Positions 6,562 to 11,061 of a stretch of DNA of 11,061 bases are shown one piece after another. Position numbers and translations under genes: made by a program. The notes beneath the pieces were generated by a model. That model saw only the letters and a program-made list of their open reading frames with translations, was not told where the DNA came from and searched no databases. The stretch covers positions 1-11,061 of the forward strand of contig CAAGKE010000087.1 in the NCBI GenBank assembly GCA_900770325.1. The letters run 5' to 3'. Source of the stretch: Lachnospiraceae bacterium. GTDB lineage: Bacteria; Bacillota; Clostridia; Lachnospirales; Lachnospiraceae. Positions within the stretch are counted from its first letter, which is position 1. Every line of letters begins with the position of its first letter.

Positions 6562-7426
6562 TGATACCCAACAGTGCGCCGATCAGCGCACCCAGATTTA
6601 CAATGGTATCCAGCTCCTTCTTCATTACGGAAAGCACCAGTTCTTCCAGCTCATCCATATTCATGGCATTAATTTTTTCTTCCACCATATGAGATACATT
6701 TACCTGCTGCAAAACTTTACCTACACCCTGACTGACCGCTTTCCGGTAAGCAGCGGTAATCAATTCCCGCTGTTTTTCCTGATCCAGATCAAGCTGCTCC
6801 AGCAGTTCACTGGGCGACTGCCCGGCCACCAGATCCAGCTTTCGTTCCAGCTCCGGCTCCAGATAGGACGCTCCATTTTCTGCAATATAGCGCTCGATCT
6901 CAGTTCCCACCGGATCTGCAATGGAATGAATCAGATCATCCGAAAGAAACATCTGAAGCATGGTGCCGGCTGTTTTTTCCTTTATGACACTCCCGCCCTT
7001 CTGGACGATTACTGAACCAAGCTGAAGCTGATTCACCGAATCTAAAATCTGTTCACTGAGCAATGTGACCAGCCTCTGCTTCACCGACTGAGCCTTTTCT
7101 TCCGTTCCCGTAATCAGAATCAGGTCTGTTTGCAGATCTGCCGACAGCAGCTCCATGATCTGATCGACTGCCTGACGCTCCATTTCTTCAGACAAAAGCT
7201 GCTGTTCCAGGTCTTCACGGGTCAGCAAAGTACTGCCCACCACTCCGCCAATGGCCCGGGCCAGCCTGGGTTTTCCTTTGGGAATAGCTCCCGGAGTAAA
7301 GGGAAGCTTATGTCCTCCGATTCTGATCTCCTTTTTCGGATAGAACATCATTTTTACCGCCAGGTAATTGGTACAATATCCAATCACCGCTCCGATGACC
7401 GGTCCTGCCAGATAATTTAAAAACAT
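6545..7426 (-). CDS. DUF445 family membrane protein
   Basis: This is a 293-residue member of the DUF445 family (related to Bacillus YheB). The N-terminus has a hydrophobic segment (about 4-26) followed by the family signatures GYCTNYLAVKMMFYP (16-30) and PFTPGAIPKGKPRLARAIG (42-60). The middle is a long, charged, helical region that may form coiled coils. The protein ends in a second hydrophobic segment (about 275-292). Both ends probably sit in the cytoplasmic membrane with the helical part between them. The family has no proven biochemical function. The ribosome binding site AGGAG partly overlaps the marR stop codon region and the gap to marR is nine bases, so the two genes are surely cotranscribed. 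The length and the hydrophobic end look complete, so the repeat near 6500 does not appear to have damaged this gene. Confidence 0.87.
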   Translation of the reverse strand: MFLNYLAGPVIGAVIGYCTNYLAVKMMFYPKKEIRIGGHKLPFTPGAIPKGKPRLARAIGGVVGSTLLTREDLEQQLLSEEMERQAVDQIMELLSADLQTDLILITGTEEKAQSVKQRLVTLLSEQILDSVNQLQLGSVIVQKGGSVIKEKTAGTMLQMFLSDDLIHSIADPVGTEIERYIAENGASYLEPELERKLDLVAGQSPSELLEQLDLDQEKQRELITAAYRKAVSQGVGKVLQQVNVSHMVEEKINAMNMDELEELVLSVMKKELDTIVNLGALIGALLGIINIFL

Positions 7427-7435
7427 ATTTTTCTC

Positions 7436-7903
7436 CTATTCTGCCATTAACTGCAGTTCTTCCTTCATTACCCGCTCCAGCTTATACATCAGCCGGAACA
7501 GTTCCTCCAGATTATCCACACCAAACTTTTCAATTACCTTTCCAAAATACGCACGAAAGGCCTCCTGCTGTTTGCGCATCATTTTCGCCCCGATCGGAGT
7601 AATTGTAACGTAGGTTCCCTCACTTCCGTTTCCGTCATGAGTCCAGGTCAGCAGCCCCCGATCCTGCATCTCACCAGCCATCTTTGATGCCTGCTGAATA
7701 GAAATCTGCATCTTCTCTGCCAGATCACGCAGATAAACCTTTCCGGAGCTGTCCCCGTCCGGCTCCGATCTGGCAATACTTTGCAATGCAATATACTCCG
7801 GAATGCGAAGCTCCTGAAAATATTTCTTCATCTGATCCTTATTCATCAGATAACGGTGGTAGATGTATTCATCTGTCAGCTTAGTAATATCCTGTTCCTG
7901 CAT
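7436..7903 (-). CDS. MarR family transcriptional regulator
   Basis: This is a 155-residue winged helix-turn-helix regulator of MarR size. The recognition region is VYLRDLAEKMQISIQQASKM (56-75) with GEMQDRGLLTWTHD (77-90) leading into the wing, where TYVTITPIGAKMM (97-109) gives the usual strand and turn. N- and C-terminal helices should form the dimer interface. The ATG at 7903 was chosen because AAGGAG stands seven bases ahead; an in-frame ATG at 7954 would begin inside a palindrome and lacks a site. It leads a two-gene operon with the DUF445 gene and probably controls it. A 21-bp perfect palindrome 50 bases upstream of the start is a likely binding site. The inducer is unknown. Confidence 0.9.
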   Translation of the reverse strand: MQEQDITKLTDEYIYHRYLMNKDQMKKYFQELRIPEYIALQSIARSEPDGDSSGKVYLRDLAEKMQISIQQASKMAGEMQDRGLLTWTHDGNGSEGTYVTITPIGAKMMRKQQEAFRAYFGKVIEKFGVDNLEELFRLMYKLERVMKEELQLMAE

Positions 7904-7953
7904 AACAAAGCTCCTTTCCTGAAAATGTCTGCCCAAAGGCATTGTCCTGTACA

Positions 7954-7974
7954 AAACTGCATGAAATGCAGTTT
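7954..7974. promoter_or_regulatory. candidate MarR operator palindrome
   Basis: AAACTGCAT and ATGCAGTTT are perfect 9-bp inverted arms around GAA. The length and symmetry suit a MarR dimer. The site lies between the proposed promoter (7996-8024) and the marR start codon, so binding could block polymerase early and give autoregulation. Confidence 0.6.
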
Positions 7975-7995
7975 CTGTGCGTCACGAAACGCATT

Positions 7996-8024
7996 ACTGT
8001 AAACAACATAAAGCGTAATGAAAA
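7996..8024 (-). promoter_or_regulatory. possible marR-DUF445 promoter
   Basis: On the minus strand TTTTCA (8019-8024) and TACAGT (7996-8001) are 17 bases apart. Each matches the sigma-A consensus at four of six positions. This is the best pair in the spacer but is weak, and it overlaps the T-run of the proposed dnaJ terminator. Confidence 0.3.
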
Positions 8025-8059
8025 AGGGGACTGCTGCAAATGAAATCCTGCAATAGCCC
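8021..8059 (-). terminator. probable intrinsic terminator after dnaJ
   Basis: On the minus strand GGGCTATTGC (8050-8059) pairs with GCAGCAGTCCC (8027-8037) with one bulge and one mismatch around a 12-nt loop. A C and then TTTTT follow directly (8021-8026). It lies about 60 bases after the dnaJ stop codon and would separate the heat-shock operon from marR. Confidence 0.45.
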
Positions 8060-8103
8060 TCCTGTTCCCGTATTTCCGGTATCATCCGTCCGATACTCTG
8101 TTA

Positions 8104-8129
8104 TTTGAGGGATACTTCTAATCCTCAAA
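8104..8129 (-). repeat. stem-loop around the dnaJ stop codon
   Basis: TTTGAGG (8104-8110) and CCTCAAA (8123-8129) are perfect inverted arms; two more pairs form past a bulged base. The dnaJ stop codon (8118-8120) lies in the loop. No T-run follows on the minus strand, so this is not a classic terminator but could stabilise the mRNA end. Confidence 0.4.
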
Positions 8130-9311
8130 ATTCTCTTTCAATTTATCAATAAAGCTCTTTTTCTTCGGAGCTTTCCCTGCATCCTTATGTTCCCCTTCTT
8201 CCGGCTGCTGGTTTAAACTGTTGCCTGACACCGCGTCATACTCCCGCAGAGCTCTCTTTGCTTCCTCACTCAGTTTCGTAGGTACGACCACATTCAGAGT
8301 TACATAATGATCACCCCGGACTGTTTTATTCCGCAGAGAGGGTACACCTTTGTTCTTCAGACGCACTCTGGTGCCGCTCTGAGTCCCCGGTTTCACCGTA
8401 TAAATCACATCGCCGTCCACCGTACTGATACGGATATCAGCTCCCAGCGCCGCCTGCGCGTAGGAAATATCCATACTGGAAAAAATGTCTGTATCCTGAC
8501 GGGCGAATTTGGTGCTGCGTCCTACCACAACTTCCACCAGCAGATCTCCTCTGGCTCCGCCATTGGTTCCCGGCTCTCCTTTTCCACGAATACGGATACT
8601 CTGTCCGTTATCAATACCCGCCGGAACAGTTACCTGAATCTTTTTACGGCTGCTGGTATATCCGTTTCCACCGCATACGGGACATTTTTCTTTTACGATC
8701 TTACCTGTACCGCGGCAGTCCGGACAGGTCTGCACATTCTGTACCATGCCAAACAGAGACTGCTGGCTGTATACCACCTGACCCTTTCCACCACACTTCG
8801 GACAGGTAACCGGTGTTGTTCCGGGCTTTGCGCCGGTACCATGACAGGTAGTGCATTCATCCTTCAGATTAATATCCAGCTCCTTTTCACAGCCGGAAAT
8901 CGCCTCTTCAAAGGTAATACGGATGCTGGCTCTTAAGTTAGCGCCCTGTCTGGGACCATTGTCCGGCCCTCTTCTCCTGCCCCCGCCAAAAAAGTCACCG
9001 AAAATATCACCAAAGATATCACCCATATCACCGCTGAAATCAAAGCCACCGAAACCGCCGGCTCCTCCGCCTGCGCCGCCGTCAAATGCCGCATGGCCGA
9101 ACTGATCATACTGACGTCTCTTATCCGGATCGCTTAAAATCGCATAGGCTTCCGAGGCTTCCTTGAATTTCTTCTCTGCCTCTTTGTCCCCGGGATTCAT
9201 ATCAGGATGGTACTTTTTGGCCAGTGCTCTGTATGCTTTTTTCAACGCAGCATCATCTGCGTTTTTGTCCACACCGAGGACCTCATAATAATCTCTCTTT
9301 TCTTCTGCCAT
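8118..9311 (-). CDS. dnaJ: chaperone protein DnaJ
   Basis: This is a full-length type I J-protein (Hsp40) of 397 residues that hands unfolded proteins to DnaK and stimulates its ATPase in the cytoplasm. The J domain (about 6-70) contains HPD at 35-37. A glycine/phenylalanine-rich stretch follows (about 78-112). Four zinc-binding CxxCxGxG repeats start at residues 153, 170, 196 and 210, all with both cysteines. The C-terminal substrate domains cover about 225-360, and the end is a charged, lysine-rich tail that varies in the family. A GAGG stands 8 bases before the ATG. It lies 182 bases behind dnaK on the same strand, the usual order. grpE and hrcA are not seen and would be expected beyond the right edge. 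Confidence 0.98.
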   Translation of the reverse strand: MAEEKRDYYEVLGVDKNADDAALKKAYRALAKKYHPDMNPGDKEAEKKFKEASEAYAILSDPDKRRQYDQFGHAAFDGGAGGGAGGFGGFDFSGDMGDIFGDIFGDFFGGGRRRGPDNGPRQGANLRASIRITFEEAISGCEKELDINLKDECTTCHGTGAKPGTTPVTCPKCGGKGQVVYSQQSLFGMVQNVQTCPDCRGTGKIVKEKCPVCGGNGYTSSRKKIQVTVPAGIDNGQSIRIRGKGEPGTNGGARGDLLVEVVVGRSTKFARQDTDIFSSMDISYAQAALGADIRISTVDGDVIYTVKPGTQSGTRVRLKNKGVPSLRNKTVRGDHYVTLNVVVPTKLSEEAKRALREYDAVSGNSLNQQPEEGEHKDAGKAPKKKSFIDKLKENFED

Positions 9312-9333
9312 CTCATCACCCTCTTTTTCAGAT

Positions 9334-9379
9334 ACACCCCTGGGGCTGTACCTAATTTAGGGCTGCAGCAAACACAGCC
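9334..9379 (-). other. cluster of inverted repeats in the dnaJ leader
   Basis: Three small symmetries stand side by side. GGCTG/CAGCC (9361-9365 and 9375-9379) form a 5-bp stem. CCTAATTTAGG (9351-9361) is an 11-bp palindrome. ACACCCC/GGGGCTGT (9334-9349) forms a GC-rich hairpin that ends close to the dnaJ ribosome binding site. Folded together they could limit translation of dnaJ or terminate early. Confidence 0.4.
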
Positions 9380-9455
9380 AGACCGCTGACCACATTTACC
9401 GCACCCCCTGCTGTTTTATTTTATATTTTATATCCCTTTTCTAAAAGAACACACC

Positions 9456-9494
9456 ATCGACAGTTTTTTCAGGGACCTGTCAATTCCTGTCGAT
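9456..9494 (-). repeat. nested inverted repeat after dnaK
   Basis: ATCGACAG (9456-9463) and CTGTCGAT (9487-9494) are perfect 8-bp arms. Inside them CAGG-GA-CCTG (9470-9479) forms a second small symmetry. The structure begins at the dnaK stop codon. On the minus strand only a T-rich stretch (TTCTTTT) comes some bases after the stem, so it could be a weak terminator or a processing site that lowers dnaJ relative to dnaK. Confidence 0.5.
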
Positions 9495-11061
9495 TAAACC
9501 TCGCGATAATCTCCGTCAACCACATCATCATCCTGTGTGGAGCCTGTGCTTCCCGCACCCATATCCGGTCCTGCACCTGCAGCACCTGCAGCACCCTGTG
9601 CCTGCTCATAAAGCTTGGCAAACAGCTTCTGTGCGCTGTTCATGAGTTTTTCCTTTCCGGACTTCAGGTCATCCAGTTGTGCATCCGTAATTTCATCACC
9701 GCATTTAGCGATTACATCCTTCAATGCCTGCAGATCAGCCTCTACAGCAGCCTTGTCATTCGGATCGATCTTATCGCCCACCTCTTCCAGTGCCTTCTCT
9801 GTCTGGAATACCATGGAATCCGCGTCATTCTTTGCATCGATAGCTTCTTTGCGCTTCTTATCCTGAGCCTCATACTCAGCAGCTTCCTTCACTGCCTTAT
9901 CGATCTCCGCATCGGACATATTGGAACCGGAGGTAATGGTAATATGCTGCTCTTTTCCTGTACCCAGATCTTTCGCGGACACATTTACGATACCATTGGC
10001 ATCAATATCAAAGGTAACCTCGATCTGCGGCACACCTCTTCTTGCTGGCGGGATACCGTCCAGACGGAACTGGCCCAGAGTCTTATTGTCCTTTGCAAAC
10101 TGTCTCTCACCCTGTACCACATGGATATCTACAGCAGTCTGATTATCAGCTGCGGTGGAGAATACCTGGCTCTTCTTGGTGGGGATCGTCGTATTTCTTT
10201 CGATCAGCTTGGTAGCTACGCCGCCCAGAGTCTCGATGGACAGAGACAGCGGAGTTACATCCAGAAGAAGGATGTCACCTGCACCTGCATCTCCGGCCAG
10301 CTTACCGCCCTGGATGCAGGCACCGATAGCTACACACTCATCCGGGTTCAGTGACTTGCTGGGTTCATGACCGGTCAGCATTTTTACTTTATCCTGTACT
10401 GCCGGGATTCTGGTGGAACCGCCAACCAGCAGAACTTTGGAAAGCTCGCTGGCGCTTAAGCCTGCGTCTTTCAGTGCATTCTGTACCGGAACTGCAGTCG
10501 CTTCTACCAGATCTCTGGTCAGCTCATCGAATTTTGCCTTTGTCAGATCCATTTCGAAATGCTTCGGGCCGGTCTCATTGGCAGTAATAAACGGCAGATT
10601 AATATTGGTCGTAGTTGCGGAAGAAAGCTCTTTCTTTGCCTTCTCAGCCGCTTCCTTCAGTCTCTGAAGAGCCATCTTATCGTTGGACAGGTCAATGCCT
10701 TCCTTCGCTTTGAAATCAGAGATCATGTAGTCGGTAATTCTCTGGTCGAAATCATCGCCGCCAAGACGGTTGTTTCCGTTGGTAGCCAGAACTTCAATAA
10801 CACCGTCGCCGATCTCAATGATAGATACATCGAAGGTACCGCCGCCCAGGTCATATACCATGATCTTCTGCTCTTTTTCATTATCCAGGCCATAAGCCAG
10901 TGCTGCTGCTGTCGGCTCATTGATGATACGCTTTACATCCAGGCCTGCGATCTTTCCTGCATCCTTTGTTGCCTGACGCTGTGCATCATTGAAATATGCC
11001 GGAACAGTAATTACTGCTTCTGTCACTTTTTCACCCAGATAGTTTTCAGCATCCGCTTTCA
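9494..11061 (-). CDS. dnaK: chaperone protein DnaK, 5' end beyond window
   Basis: This Hsp70 chaperone binds short hydrophobic peptide stretches in an ATP-driven cycle with DnaJ and GrpE. About 521 residues are visible; about 100 N-terminal residues lie past the right edge. Reading begins at KADAENYLGEKV and goes straight into the conserved TEAVITVPAYFNDAQRQATK, so the GTG at 11026 is an internal valine and not a start. Further signatures are NEPTAAALAYGLD, VYDLGGGTFDVSI and LVGGSTRIPAVQ in the ATPase domain, and DILLLDVTPLSLSIETLGG at the linker into the peptide-binding domain. The helical lid follows, then a Gly/Ala-rich tail ending DDDVVDGDYREV, close to the usual EEVD-like bacterial end. 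No break is seen. It is followed by dnaJ. Heat-shock control elements such as CIRCE would lie outside the window. Confidence 0.98.
   Translation of the reverse strand, partial: KADAENYLGEKVTEAVITVPAYFNDAQRQATKDAGKIAGLDVKRIINEPTAAALAYGLDNEKEQKIMVYDLGGGTFDVSIIEIGDGVIEVLATNGNNRLGGDDFDQRITDYMISDFKAKEGIDLSNDKMALQRLKEAAEKAKKELSSATTTNINLPFITANETGPKHFEMDLTKAKFDELTRDLVEATAVPVQNALKDAGLSASELSKVLLVGGSTRIPAVQDKVKMLTGHEPSKSLNPDECVAIGACIQGGKLAGDAGAGDILLLDVTPLSLSIETLGGVATKLIERNTTIPTKKSQVFSTAADNQTAVDIHVVQGERQFAKDNKTLGQFRLDGIPPARRGVPQIEVTFDIDANGIVNVSAKDLGTGKEQHITITSGSNMSDAEIDKAVKEAAEYEAQDKKRKEAIDAKNDADSMVFQTEKALEEVGDKIDPNDKAAVEADLQALKDVIAKCGDEITDAQLDDLKSGKEKLMNSAQKLFAKLYEQAQGAAGAAGAGPDMGAGSTGSTQDDDVVDGDYREV

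Noticed and set aside
7991..8020. CATTAC/GTAATG inverted repeat as a further operator
   Set aside because: Only six bases pair over a 17-base gap in an AT-rich stretch, which is within chance expectation.
8307..8936. 209-codon plus-strand open frame
   Set aside because: It is antisense to dnaJ and has no sign of a real gene start.
9677..10354. 225-codon plus-strand open frame
   Set aside because: It is the antisense shadow of dnaK, whose protein sequence is unmistakable on the other strand.

Overview
The window looks like the chromosome of an anaerobic Bacillota bacterium of the Lachnospiraceae type. The evidence is strong GGAGG-type ribosome binding sites, short intergenic gaps, typical clostridial DnaK and DnaJ sequences, and a TetR-controlled operon of a kind found in gut Clostridia. 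The species cannot be named from the sequence alone.

Left part (1-1919, minus strand): a TetR-family regulator is followed after 40 bases by a class I/II PLP aminotransferase, probably as one transcript. A good extended -10 promoter for this unit lies at 1993-2022.

Centre (2217-6561, plus strand): transcribed away from the TetR gene is a tight five-gene operon. It encodes a free-standing SCP2 lipid-binding protein, a membrane-anchored alpha/beta hydrolase, a free-standing NRPS-type condensation-domain protein, an acyl/peptidyl carrier protein, and an acyl-AMP ligase (adenylate-forming enzyme). Together these are the three parts of a split one-module NRPS-like system (A, T and C on separate chains) plus lipid-handling partners. 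The likely product is an acyl conjugate such as a fatty acid amide or N-acyl amino acid. The TetR/operon spacer carries two copies of a 16-bp operator-like motif, one about four helical turns from the other. In this genome the ligase is broken: homology stops at about residue 377, before the TGD motif and the C-terminal lysine domain. The 3' end is replaced by a 40-bp tandem repeat and a 45-residue unrelated tail. The pathway is therefore probably inactive here, or it borrows another ligase.

Right part (6545-11061, minus strand): the end of a heat-shock operon, dnaK (cut by the window edge) then dnaJ, is followed by a likely terminator. A MarR regulator and a DUF445 membrane protein come next as a two-gene operon. 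A perfect 21-bp palindrome upstream of marR is a candidate autoregulatory operator. The 182-base dnaK-dnaJ spacer has several nested inverted repeats.

A 25-nt stem-loop occurs twice, once in the tetR leader and once after the SCP2 gene, and may belong to a dispersed palindromic repeat family.
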